This document shows, piece after piece, positions 8,669-17,007 of a stretch of DNA of 64,000 nucleotides; the stretch's first letter is position 1, and the number at the start of each line of letters is the position of its first letter. The notes beneath the pieces are model-generated. The model was given only the letters and a program-made list of their open reading frames with translations. It ran no database searches and was not told the origin of the DNA. The DNA is from Hyphomicrobiales bacterium. GTDB lineage: Bacteria; Pseudomonadota; Alphaproteobacteria; Rhizobiales; Phreatobacteraceae. Location of the stretch: contig JAFKKV010000039.1 in the NCBI GenBank assembly GCA_017304475.1, positions 1 through 64,000 on the forward strand, in the 5' to 3' direction. Made by a program: the position numbers and the translations under genes.

Positions 8669-9646
8669 ATGGCCCTGGCCGCCCGCGCGCTCTGGTATGC
8701 CTCGCGCCGCCATGTCGAGCTGCGCGAAACCATGTTGAGCGAACGCGGCGAGACCGAGGCGCTGGTTCGCATGCTGTATAGCGGGGTGAGCCGCGGGACG
8801 GAAAGGCTCGTGTTCAACGGCCTGGTCCCGGCGACCGATCGCGACCGCATGTGCGTGCCGCTGCAGCAGGGCGAATTCCCCTTCCCGGTCAAATATGGCT
8901 ATTGCGCCGTCGGCGAGGTCGAGGCCGGTCCGGAAACGCTCGTCGGCAAGACCGTATTCACGCTGGCGCCCCACCAGGACCGGGTGCTGGTGCCGCTCGA
9001 CAAGGTGCCGCTGGTGGTGCTGCCCGCCAATGTGCCGGCCCGGCGCGCCGTGCTGGCCGCCAATATGGAGACCGCGCTGAACGCGGTCTGGGATGCCGGC
9101 GTCGGCCCGGGCGACCGCATCGTGGTGGTCGGCGCCGGCCTGATCGGCCTGCTCGTCACCTATCTCTGCTCCGGCATTGCCGGCTGCGAGGTCACCCTTG
9201 TTGACCTCGACCCGGGCAGGCGTGTCTATGCCGACCTGTTCGGCGTCCGCTTCAGCAAGCCGCTGGACGGGCCGGCCGATGTCGATGTCGCCTTCCATGC
9301 CTCGGCGACCGCGGCGGGGCTGGCCTGCGCACTCGCCTGCGCCGGCGACGAAGCCAGCGTCGTCGAGCTCTCCTGGTTCGGCGACGAGGATCCGGCGGTG
9401 CCGCTGGGGGCTGCCTTCCACGCCCGCCGGCTCAAGCTGATCTCGTCGCAGGTCGGCCAGGTCGCGCCGTCGCGCCGGCCGCGCTGGACCTGCCAGCGCC
9501 GGCTCGAAAAAGCGGTGGCGCTGCTCGCCGACGACCGGCTCGACCAGTTGATCACCGAGGAGATCGCCTTCGACGATCTCGCCCGCGAAATGCCACGCAT
9601 CCTGGCGCCCGGCGCGCCCGGCCTCACCGCGGCGGTGCGCTACTGA
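8669..9646 (+). CDS. Zinc-type alcohol dehydrogenase-like (MDR) oxidoreductase
   Basis: 325 residues from ATG 8669, preceded by AAGGGAGAAG; the longer open frame to 8600 overlaps opgH and is unlikely. The N-terminal GroES-like half has the YSGVSRGTE motif shared with BchC-like and related MDR enzymes. The C-terminal half has a Rossmann fold, VVVGAGLIGLLVTYL at about residues 150-165, followed by LVDLDPGRR, with the acidic residue that favours NAD. The classical structural-zinc cysteine quartet is absent, and a catalytic zinc site is not obvious. It is the first gene of an operon with a pterin-synthase-fold protein, a GT4 glycosyltransferase and a methyltransferase, so a small-molecule redox step in their shared pathway is likely. 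The substrate is unknown. Confidence 0.82.
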   Translation: MALAARALWYASRRHVELRETMLSERGETEALVRMLYSGVSRGTERLVFNGLVPATDRDRMCVPLQQGEFPFPVKYGYCAVGEVEAGPETLVGKTVFTLAPHQDRVLVPLDKVPLVVLPANVPARRAVLAANMETALNAVWDAGVGPGDRIVVVGAGLIGLLVTYLCSGIAGCEVTLVDLDPGRRVYADLFGVRFSKPLDGPADVDVAFHASATAAGLACALACAGDEASVVELSWFGDEDPAVPLGAAFHARRLKLISSQVGQVAPSRRPRWTCQRRLEKAVALLADDRLDQLITEEIAFDDLAREMPRILAPGAPGLTAAVRY

Positions 9647-9732
9647 TCGCCGGCGGCGCGGCCTTCTCAGATCCGCACCGGATGACCTAAGGTCGCCCTG
9701 CCCGATCCGGGCCATTGCAAGGGAAGCCACGC

Positions 9733-10134
9733 ATGTACAGCGTCGAAGTCCGCGACCGCATGATGATCGCCCATTCGCTGCCCGATCCGTTCTTCGGGCC
9801 GGCCCAGGGCAAGCACGGCGCGAGTTTCGTCGTCGACGTCGCCTTTTTCCGCGAGACGCTGAACCGCCAGAACGTCGTCGTCGACATCGGCGCCGCCCTG
9901 GACGTGCTCGGCAAGACCCTGAAGCAACTCGCCTATCAGGACCTCGACACCTTGCCCCAGTTCAAGGGCAAGCTGACCACCACCGAATTCCTGTGCCGCC
10001 ACGTCTTCGACGCCTGCGTGGCCGCGGCCAAATCCGGCGAGCTCGGCGCCGACGGGGCAACGCTCGCCAGGATCCGGGTGACGCTGCACGAGCACGACCT
10101 CGCCCGCGCGAGCTTCGAGGGACCGGTGGCGTGA
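9733..10134 (+). CDS. 6-pyruvoyl-tetrahydropterin synthase / QueD-fold protein with altered active site
   Basis: 133 residues from ATG 9733 (purine-rich AAGGGAAG just upstream). Aligned by eye with QueD, the T-fold landmarks are present: AHSLP with His14, KHGASF with His28, the VVVDIG strand with Asp51, LTTTEF with Glu85, and LHEHD with the pterin-anchoring Glu120. The third zinc ligand of HGH is Ala30. The catalytic Cys, four residues before His28, is Ala24, and the Asp-His pair of the LDH motif is Ala67-Tyr68. Standard QueD or PTPS chemistry therefore seems impossible; it may bind a pterin-like ring or catalyse something else. The GTGA overlap at 10131-10134 couples it to the glycosyltransferase. 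Fold assignment fairly sure, activity unknown. Confidence 0.8.
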   Translation: MYSVEVRDRMMIAHSLPDPFFGPAQGKHGASFVVDVAFFRETLNRQNVVVDIGAALDVLGKTLKQLAYQDLDTLPQFKGKLTTTEFLCRHVFDACVAAAKSGELGADGATLARIRVTLHEHDLARASFEGPVA

Positions 10135-11195
10135 TCGCCGCCGCCTTCGCCATTCCCGGCGATCTCGGCCTGCCGACCGGCGGCTATCGGTATGACCGCG
10201 AAGTGCTGACCCGCGCCGCCGCGCATGGCGTGGCGCTGACCCATCTCGCCCTGCCCGGATCCTTTCCGGCGCCCGATGGCGCGGCGCTCGCGAGCACCCG
10301 CGACATCCTGGCCGCGATCGATCCCGAAACCATCCTGCTGGTCGACGGCCTCGCCTATGGCGCCTTGCCCGAAACGCTCTGCGCGGCGATCCGGAACCCG
10401 ATCGCAGCCCTTGTCCATCATCCGCTGGCGCTGGAGAGCGGCCTGCCGCCGGCGGCCGCGGCGGCCTTGAGGGCCAGCGAGACCGCCGCGCTCGGCCACG
10501 CCCGTGCCGTGATCGTCACGAGCCCGATGACCGCGCGCATCCTGGCGGCCGATTACGCCGTGCCGGCGGCCAGTATCGTCGTCGCCGAGCCCGGCACCGC
10601 CCGCGCCGCCCGGGCGCCCGGGTCGCCGGGCGCAACCATCGCACTGCTGTCGGTCGGCGCCGTGTCGCCCCGCAAGGGTTATGACATGCTGATCGCGGCA
10701 CTGGCGGACTTGCGGGAGCTCGACTGGCGGCTGACCATTGCCGGCGCCACCGACCGCGCGCCAGCGGCCAGCGCGGAGCTGAGGGCCGGCATCGAGCGGG
10801 CCGGATTGGCCGACCGGGTCAGCCTGGTCGGCGCGGTCGACGACGCCAGGCTCGACGCGCTTTATGCGGCCGCCGACCTGTTCGTATTGCCGTCCCGCTT
10901 CGAGGGCTACGGCATGGTGCTCACCGAAGCCATGGCCCGCGGCCTGCCGATCGTCACCACCACCGGCGGGGCGGCGGCCGAAACGGTGCCGGACGCGGCC
11001 GCGCTGAAGGTGCCGCCGGCCGATGCCAGGGCCCTGCGCGATGCGCTCGCCACGGCCATGACGGACGGGCCGCTGCGGCTGCGCCTCGCCGACGCCTCCT
11101 GGGCTGCGGCGCAGTCCCTGCCGGGCTGGGACGACACGACGCGCGTCATCTGCGAAGTTCTCACAAGCCTCGCCGCGAGGACGGTTCCATCATGA
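10131..11195 (+). CDS. GT4-like glycosyltransferase
   Basis: 354 residues starting at GTG 10131, whose last two bases form the upstream TGA; the longer frame to 9993 is the antiphase of the pterin-fold gene. It has GT-B architecture: an N-terminal domain with a glycine-rich loop (GLPTGGYRYDRE), and a C-terminal GT4 domain with LLSVGAVSPRKGYDMLI at about residue 180, then VSLVGAVDDARLDALYAAAD and LFVLPSRFEGYGMVLTEA, where the EGYGMVLTEA block holds the conserved EX7E donor-binding motif. It presumably transfers a sugar from an NDP-sugar onto a small acceptor or lipid in the cytoplasm. Coupling on both sides implies a shared pathway. Confidence 0.88.
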   Translation: MIAAAFAIPGDLGLPTGGYRYDREVLTRAAAHGVALTHLALPGSFPAPDGAALASTRDILAAIDPETILLVDGLAYGALPETLCAAIRNPIAALVHHPLALESGLPPAAAAALRASETAALGHARAVIVTSPMTARILAADYAVPAASIVVAEPGTARAARAPGSPGATIALLSVGAVSPRKGYDMLIAALADLRELDWRLTIAGATDRAPAASAELRAGIERAGLADRVSLVGAVDDARLDALYAAADLFVLPSRFEGYGMVLTEAMARGLPIVTTTGGAAAETVPDAAALKVPPADARALRDALATAMTDGPLRLRLADASWAAAQSLPGWDDTTRVICEVLTSLAARTVPS

Positions 11196-12028
11196 GCTTT
11201 TCCGCCGACTGGCTGGCTCTGCGCGAGCCCGCCGACCACGCCGCCCGGTCAAAATCCCTTCTGGCCGAGGTTGCCGGCGCCTTTGCCGGCCGTGACGCGA
11301 TCAATGTCGTCGATCTCGGCTGCGGCGCCGGTTCCAACCTGCGCGGCACCGCGGAGGCCCTGCCCGATCGGCAATATTGGCGCCTGGTCGACTATGATCC
11401 GAAGCTGCTGGCCGCCGCCCGGGGCCGCCTCACCGCCTGGGCCGACGGCGCGGCAAGCGACGGCGACGTGCTGGTCCTGACCAAGGGCGCGAAATCGCTG
11501 CGCGTCACCTTCATCCAGGCCGATCTCAATACCGATCTCGACCGCGTGCTGGCACCGAGCGCCGATCTCGTCACCGCCGCGGCCCTGTTCGACCTGGTCT
11601 CGACGAACTGGCTCGAACGCTTCGTCGCCGCGCTCGCCCGGCGCCGGCTGCCGCTCTACACCGTGCTGACCTATGACGGCACGGAGAACTGGGCGCCGCC
11701 GCACCCGGCCGACCAGGCCATGCTCGAGGCCTTTCATGCCCACCAGGCGACCGACAAGGGTTTCGGCCCGGCGGCCGGCCCCGGCGCCACCACGATCATG
11801 GCCGAGGCCTTCGCGCGGGCCGGCTATACGGTGCGGCAGGCGTCGAGCCCCTGGCATATCGGCCCCGGAATGGCCGACCTTGCGGAACAATTGGTCGCCG
11901 GCTTTGCCGGCGCGGTCGGCGAAACCGGGCGCGTCGCACAGGCCGATATCGACGCCTGGCTCGCCGCCAGGCGCGGCGGCGTGACCTGCCGCACCGGTCA
12001 CCAGGATCTGTTCGCCGTTCCGCGCTGA
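11192..12028 (+). CDS. Class I SAM-dependent methyltransferase
   Basis: 278 residues; the ATG overlaps the glycosyltransferase stop (ATGA, 11192-11195). Motif I is INVVDLGCGAGSNLRGTAEA at about residues 35-55, followed by WRLVDYDPKLL (acidic residue for the SAM ribose), then a motif IV-like DLVTAAALFDLVS with a helix-forming remainder. It is the last gene of the four-gene operon. It could methylate a sugar, a pterin-type ring or a carboxyl group; nothing in the sequence decides. The following 250 bp have no clear terminator. Confidence 0.85.
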   Translation: MSFSADWLALREPADHAARSKSLLAEVAGAFAGRDAINVVDLGCGAGSNLRGTAEALPDRQYWRLVDYDPKLLAAARGRLTAWADGAASDGDVLVLTKGAKSLRVTFIQADLNTDLDRVLAPSADLVTAAALFDLVSTNWLERFVAALARRRLPLYTVLTYDGTENWAPPHPADQAMLEAFHAHQATDKGFGPAAGPGATTIMAEAFARAGYTVRQASSPWHIGPGMADLAEQLVAGFAGAVGETGRVAQADIDAWLAARRGGVTCRTGHQDLFAVPR

Positions 12029-12203
12029 ACACCAGCGCCGGCGGCCCGGCTGCCGGCCTTTCGGCAGGCACGGAAATTGTGCGATGCAGCAAGAAGACAA
12101 GTTTTCTCAAGCCTTTACGCAATCTCCTTGCGTCCACGCAGTTTAGAATGAAATCGACATAGCGATTTCGGCATGACAGCATCTCCGACATAAGGGCCGG
12201 GCT

Positions 12204-12228
12204 TTCCATGTGGAATCCATGGAATCCA
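12204..12228. promoter_or_regulatory. Overlapping inverted repeats upstream of the indolepyruvate oxidoreductase
   Basis: The spacer 12029-12280 carries an array of alternating half sites, TTCCA (12204), TGGAA (12211), TCCA (12216), TGGAA (12220) and TCCA (12225). Any adjacent pair forms a small palindrome. It lies 53 bp before the ATG at 12281, a normal operator distance. No regulator is adjacent and the identity of the binding protein is unknown. Confidence 0.3.
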
Positions 12229-12280
12229 CGAGGCTCGGGGCACGGCGTCGGTGGCGTCGCAGGAAGACCAGGGGACCGCG

Positions 12281-15200
12281 ATGGCCAAGACACCTGTGGC
12301 ATCATCGACACCTGTGGCGTCGTCGGATCTCGTCAACAGCCTGAGGCTCGACGATGTCAGCCTCGACGACAAATTCGACCTGACCAAGAAGGACATCTTC
12401 GTCACCGGCGTGCAGGCCCTGGTCCGCCTCACCTTGATGCAGAAGGAGCGCGACCGGCTGGCCGGCCTCAATACCGGCGGCTTCGTCTCCGGCTATCGCG
12501 GCTCGCCGCTCGGCGGGCTCGACCAGCAATTCTTCAAGGCGCAGCGCAACCTGCTGGCCAATGACATCGTCTTCACCCCCGGGCTGAACGAGGACCTCGC
12601 CGCCACCGCCGTCTGGGGCACGCAGCAGGCCGAGATGCGCGGCGAAGGCAAATATGACGGCGTTTTCGGCGTCTGGTACGGCAAGGGTCCGGGCGTCGAC
12701 CGGTCCGGCGACGTGTTCCGTCACGCCAATCTCGCCGGCTCCTCGAAGAATGGCGGCGTGCTCTGCCTGATGGGCGATGACCACACGGCCGAATCCTCCA
12801 CCGTCGCGCATCAGTCGGAGTTCCATTTCGTCGACGTGATGATGCCCATCCTCAATCCGGCCGGCGCCCAGGAAATCCTCGATTACGGGCTCTATGGCTG
12901 GGCCTTGTCGCGCTATTCCGGCAATTGGGTCGCGCTCAAATGCATGAAGGACACGGTGGAATCGACCGGCGTCATCGACGGTTCGATCGACCGGGTGAAG
13001 ATCGTCATTCCCAGCGAGGCCGAATTCGCCATGCCGCCGGGTGGCCTGTCGATCCGCCCGGGAGACGATCGCCACGAGCAGGAGCTGCGGCTCCACATGT
13101 ACAAGCGCGGCGCGGCGCTCGCCTTCGTCAAGGCCAACAAGATCAACCGTATCGTCACCTCAGGCGGCCGCAAGCCGAAGATCGGCATCATCACCACGGG
13201 CAAGAGCTATCTCGACACCCGCCAGGCCTTCGACGAACTGGGCCTGGACGAGGTGAAGGCCAATGATCTCGGCATCCGCCTGTTCAAGATCGGCTGCACC
13301 TGGCCGCTCGACCCGGGCGAATTGACCGATTTCGCCCGCGGCCTCGACCTCATCATCGTGGTCGAGGAGAAGCGCTCGCTGATCGAGGTGCAGGTGCGCG
13401 AGGAGCTTTACGGCTCGGCCAACCAGCCCGTGGTCATCGGCAAGAAGGACGAAAAGGGCGAGTGGCTGTTCCCGGTCCATGGCGCGCTCGATCCCAATGA
13501 CGTCGCCATCTGCATCGGCGAGCGCATCCTGAAACATTCAGGTCCGGTCGAGGAGATCGCCGCCAATGTGAAGCGCTTGAAGGCGGCCCAGGAGGTCCTG
13601 AAGGTCACACCGTCGATCGCCGCCCGCGTGCCCTATTTCTGCTCGGGCTGCCCGCACAACACGTCCACCGTCGTGCCCGACGGCATGCGCGCCTATGCCG
13701 GCATCGGCTGCCACTACATGGCGCTGTGGATGGACCGCAAGACCGAGGGTTTCACCCAGATGGGCGGCGAAGGCGCCAACTGGGTCGGCGAGGCGCCGTT
13801 CTCCAAGCGCGGCCATGTGTTCCAGAACCTCGGCGACGGCACCTATAACCATTCGGGCTATCTGGCGATCCGCTTCGCCGTCGCCGCCAAGACCAACATC
13901 ACCTACAAGATCCTGTTCAACGACGCCGTCGCTATGACCGGTGGCCAGCCCCATGAAGGTAGCCTGACGGTGCCGATGATCGCCGCCCAATTGCGCGCCG
14001 AAGGCATCGAGCGCATCGCGGTCGTCTCCGACGAGCCCGACAAATATGCCGGTACCGGCGCGGTCTTCCCTGTCGGCACGACCTTCGACCATCGCGACGA
14101 CCTGCAGGCGATCCAGATCGAGCTCTCCAAGCTGCCCGGCGTCACCGCGCTGATCTACGACCAGACCTGCGCGGCGGAAAAGCGCCGCCGCCGCAAGCGC
14201 AAGCAATATCCCGATCCGGTCAAGCGGGTGATCATCAACGAAAGCGTCTGCGAAGGCTGCGGCGATTGCGGCGTGCAATCGAATTGCGTGTCGATCCAGC
14301 CGGTCGAGACCGAGTTCGGCCGCAAGCGCACCATCGACCAGTCATCCTGCAACAAGGACTTTTCCTGCGTGAAGGGCTTCTGCCCGAGCTTCGTCACCGT
14401 GCACGGCGCCGAGATCAAGAAGGGCAAGGGGTTGAGCGTGGCGGCCGACATTTCCGGGCTGCCCGAGCCGGTCATCCCGGAAATCGGCCACACCTACAAC
14501 GTGCTGATCGCCGGCATCGGCGGCACCGGCATCGTCACCGTCGGCGCCATTCTCGGCATGGCCTGCCATCTCGAGAAGAAGGGCGTCGGCCTGATCGACA
14601 TGGCGGGCCTCGCGCAAAAGGGCGGCGAGGTGTTCTCGCATATGCGCATCGCCCGCACGCCCCAGGACATTCACTCGATCCGCGTCCATGCCGGATCCGC
14701 CGACCTCGTGCTGTCGGGCGACATCGTCATTGCCGGCGGCAAGAAGGCGCTGGCCTCGATGAAGCCGGACACCAAGGTGGTGGTCAACACGGTGGAGATG
14801 CTGCCCGGCCAGTTCACCCGCGACGCCAATTTCTCGCTGCCCTCCGAGCGGCTGAAACGCGCCATCGTCGCCCATGCCAGCCGCGAGACGACCCATCTCA
14901 TCGACGCGCAAAGGCTTGCCACCGCGCTGATGGGCAATTCGATCGCCTCGAACCTGTTCCTGGTCGGCTACGCCTATCAGATCGGCGCCCTGCCGCTGAG
15001 CGCGGCCGCCATCGAGCGGGCGATCGAACTGAATGGCGAGGCCGTGCCGATGAACGTCACGGCGTTCCGCTGGGGCCGGCTCTCGGCCCATGACATGGCC
15101 GCGGTCGAGGCCCTGGTGAAACCGGCCGTGAGCCCTTCGGCGGTCGAAAGGATCTCCGAGACGCTGGACGACAGCATCGCCCGCCGCGTCGCCTTCCTCA

Positions 15201-15829
15201 CCGGCTATCAGAACGCGGCCTATGCCGCCGGCTATGCCGATATCGTCGCCAAGGCGCGCCGCGTCGAGGCCGAGAGGACGCCGGGCAAGCAGGGTTTGAG
15301 CGAAGCCATCGCCCGCTACCTGTTCAAGCTGATGGCCTACAAGGACGAATATGAGGTCGCCCGGCTCTATACCGACGGCACCTTCGAAAAACAGGTCGCC
15401 AAGGCCTTCGACGGCGACAACCTGCGTTTCGAATTCCACCTGGCGCCGCCGCTCTTCGCCAAGATCGACCGGAATACCGGCCTGCCGCGCAAGATGAGCT
15501 TCGGCCCCGCCATGATGACCGGGTTCAGGATCCTGGCGAAGTTCAAGGGCCTGCGCGGCACCGCCTTCGACGTCTTCGGCTACAGCCACGAGCGCAAAAC
15601 CGAACGCCAGCTGATCACCGACTATCAGGCGCTGGCCGACGAGGTCCTTGCGAAACTGACACCCGACAATCACGCTCTCGCCGTCGGTCTTGCCGGTATC
15701 CCCGAGAAGATCCGGGGCTTCGGCCACGTCAAGGCGCGCCATCTGGCCGCGGCCAAGGCGGAGGAGGCAGCTCTCCTCGCCGAATTCCGCAGCCAGCCGA
15801 AGCCGGCGGTGAAGCTCGCCGCCGAATAG
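12281..15829 (+). CDS. Indolepyruvate:ferredoxin oxidoreductase family protein (IorA-IorB fusion)
   Basis: 1182 residues from ATG 12281 (AGGGGA upstream). Order: an N-terminal 2-oxoacid oxidoreductase domain with GFVSGYRGSPLGGLD; a cysteine pair in YFCSGCPHNTS (~450); TPP binding with GDGTYNHSG (~518); a ferredoxin-like cluster with CEGCGDCGVQSNC (~656) and more cysteines in the next 40 residues; then an IorB-like gamma domain beginning LIAGIGGTGIVTVG (~745); and a C-terminal domain of about 350 residues. It oxidatively decarboxylates aryl-2-oxoacids from aromatic amino acids to aryl-acyl-CoA, reducing ferredoxin. The N-terminus contains an 18-bp tandem repeat (PVASST-PVASSD). Aerobic alphaproteobacteria commonly carry this fused form. 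It stands alone as a transcription unit. Confidence 0.92.
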   Translation: MAKTPVASSTPVASSDLVNSLRLDDVSLDDKFDLTKKDIFVTGVQALVRLTLMQKERDRLAGLNTGGFVSGYRGSPLGGLDQQFFKAQRNLLANDIVFTPGLNEDLAATAVWGTQQAEMRGEGKYDGVFGVWYGKGPGVDRSGDVFRHANLAGSSKNGGVLCLMGDDHTAESSTVAHQSEFHFVDVMMPILNPAGAQEILDYGLYGWALSRYSGNWVALKCMKDTVESTGVIDGSIDRVKIVIPSEAEFAMPPGGLSIRPGDDRHEQELRLHMYKRGAALAFVKANKINRIVTSGGRKPKIGIITTGKSYLDTRQAFDELGLDEVKANDLGIRLFKIGCTWPLDPGELTDFARGLDLIIVVEEKRSLIEVQVREELYGSANQPVVIGKKDEKGEWLFPVHGALDPNDVAICIGERILKHSGPVEEIAANVKRLKAAQEVLKVTPSIAARVPYFCSGCPHNTSTVVPDGMRAYAGIGCHYMALWMDRKTEGFTQMGGEGANWVGEAPFSKRGHVFQNLGDGTYNHSGYLAIRFAVAAKTNITYKILFNDAVAMTGGQPHEGSLTVPMIAAQLRAEGIERIAVVSDEPDKYAGTGAVFPVGTTFDHRDDLQAIQIELSKLPGVTALIYDQTCAAEKRRRRKRKQYPDPVKRVIINESVCEGCGDCGVQSNCVSIQPVETEFGRKRTIDQSSCNKDFSCVKGFCPSFVTVHGAEIKKGKGLSVAADISGLPEPVIPEIGHTYNVLIAGIGGTGIVTVGAILGMACHLEKKGVGLIDMAGLAQKGGEVFSHMRIARTPQDIHSIRVHAGSADLVLSGDIVIAGGKKALASMKPDTKVVVNTVEMLPGQFTRDANFSLPSERLKRAIVAHASRETTHLIDAQRLATALMGNSIASNLFLVGYAYQIGALPLSAAAIERAIELNGEAVPMNVTAFRWGRLSAHDMAAVEALVKPAVSPSAVERISETLDDSIARRVAFLTGYQNAAYAAGYADIVAKARRVEAERTPGKQGLSEAIARYLFKLMAYKDEYEVARLYTDGTFEKQVAKAFDGDNLRFEFHLAPPLFAKIDRNTGLPRKMSFGPAMMTGFRILAKFKGLRGTAFDVFGYSHERKTERQLITDYQALADEVLAKLTPDNHALAVGLAGIPEKIRGFGHVKARHLAAAKAEEAALLAEFRSQPKPAVKLAAE

Positions 15830-15841
15830 GTTCGCGCAAGA

Positions 15842-15865
15842 CCCCGACAGACCGTCCTGTCGGGG
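15842..15865. terminator. Hairpin between convergent genes, probable bidirectional terminator
   Basis: CCCCGACAG (15842-15850) and CTGTCGGGG (15857-15865) form a perfect 9-bp stem with a 6-base loop, placed between the stop at 15829 and the convergent stop at 15891. There is no strong U-tract on either side, so termination strength is uncertain. Confidence 0.5.
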
Positions 15866-15890
15866 CGCACCGGCATCGCGGGGGGCCGCC

Positions 15891-16817
15891 TCAGATCTTG
15901 AGCGAACGGCTCGGCTCGCGGCCGAAGCCGCGGATCTCCAGGCGCTCGGCGTGCACCTCGACGATCGAATAGGCCGATGTCGCTGGCGTATCGACCATGC
16001 CGCAGAAATTGACGAAATACTTGCCGTTGATCTCGCCGAAATTGCCGGCATGGTTGTGGCCGCAGAAATAGGCGACGAAATTGTCGAAGCCGGTCAACAG
16101 CTCGACCACCCGCTCGGCGTCCCAGAGATTGTGGATATTGACCGGATAGATCGGATAATGGCCCATGACGATGACCTTTTCGCCGGCGGCGCGGGCCTTG
16201 GTCATGGTCGCTCCGAGCCAGGCGAACTGGGCATCGCTCAGCGAACCGTTCCAGGCCTGCGCATTGACGGCGTTTTTCTGCTTCAGCGCCGCGAGCCGTT
16301 CGGCCGCAAGTTCCCGGCGCGCGTCGCCGCGCGGCGGCGCGAAAGTGCTGACGTCATTGCCGTCGAGCACGATGAAACGATAGCCGGTGCCGGCGAAATC
16401 ATAATAGGCCTTGGGCATGCCGGTATTGCGCACGACGGAAGCGAGATAGTCGTTGGCGACCTCGTAATCGTGATTGCCGAGCAGGAAGAAGCGCTCGTGT
16501 CTCAACTGGTCATAGAGCGGCAGCACGTGGCCGAAGCTCTCCCAATGCCGGTCGATGATGTCGCCGAGCGTCGCGACGAAGCGCAGGTCCTCCTTGTTGA
16601 AGACCTCGATCGCCTCCGACAGCTTCCACAGGCTGTTGGCGTAATAACGCCCCATGCGCAGATTGGGCACGACGGGCGCATATTGCGGATCAGCGACGAT
16701 GCCGAAGCGGAACAGCGGTCCGGCCTGGGCCAGAACCGGACCGGCCGTGAAACCGCCAAAGGGGGCGACCAGGGACGCCGCCGCGCCCGATGCCAGAAGG
16801 TTCCGTCGCGAGATCAT
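15891..16817 (-). CDS. Tat-exported metallophosphoesterase, Mn-dependent ADP-ribose/CDP-alcohol diphosphatase-like
   Basis: 308 residues. The second of two adjacent ATGs (16817) has GGAG at the better spacing and starts directly with MISRRNLLASG, a twin-arginine signal followed by a hydrophobic stretch and AQA cleavage near residue 30. Calcineurin-like metal motifs are complete: VADPQYA (Asp43), GDIIDR (~85), GNHDYE (~114), GHYPIY and CGHNHAG. The spacing, the YYANSLWKL block and the YRFIVLDGNDVS block resemble ADPRibase-Mn proteins, which hydrolyse ADP-ribose, CDP-choline and similar compounds. Export to the periplasm is unusual for an enzyme of this substrate class, so the in vivo substrate may differ. 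Monocistronic. Confidence 0.85.
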   Translation of the reverse strand: MISRRNLLASGAAASLVAPFGGFTAGPVLAQAGPLFRFGIVADPQYAPVVPNLRMGRYYANSLWKLSEAIEVFNKEDLRFVATLGDIIDRHWESFGHVLPLYDQLRHERFFLLGNHDYEVANDYLASVVRNTGMPKAYYDFAGTGYRFIVLDGNDVSTFAPPRGDARRELAAERLAALKQKNAVNAQAWNGSLSDAQFAWLGATMTKARAAGEKVIVMGHYPIYPVNIHNLWDAERVVELLTGFDNFVAYFCGHNHAGNFGEINGKYFVNFCGMVDTPATSAYSIVEVHAERLEIRGFGREPSRSLKI

Positions 16818-17007
16818 CATCAGCTCCGAATGCAAGGTGAGGTTCGGAGCGAACCTGCCCATCTCCGGCTACATCATCATGACACCGTTCCAGGGCGGGC
16901 CGCCGGCCCGCGACGGCGAGCCATCTTGATCCCGCCGGCTTTTGCCGTCAAAAGAACCATCGAAACCGTTTCTCGCCCTCAGGGCCGATGACTGGGACCG
17001 AAGACTC

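Noticed and set aside
14342..16051. A 569-codon minus-strand frame opposite the indolepyruvate oxidoreductase
   Set aside because: Shadow of a gene with complete catalytic motifs; the translation is low-complexity.
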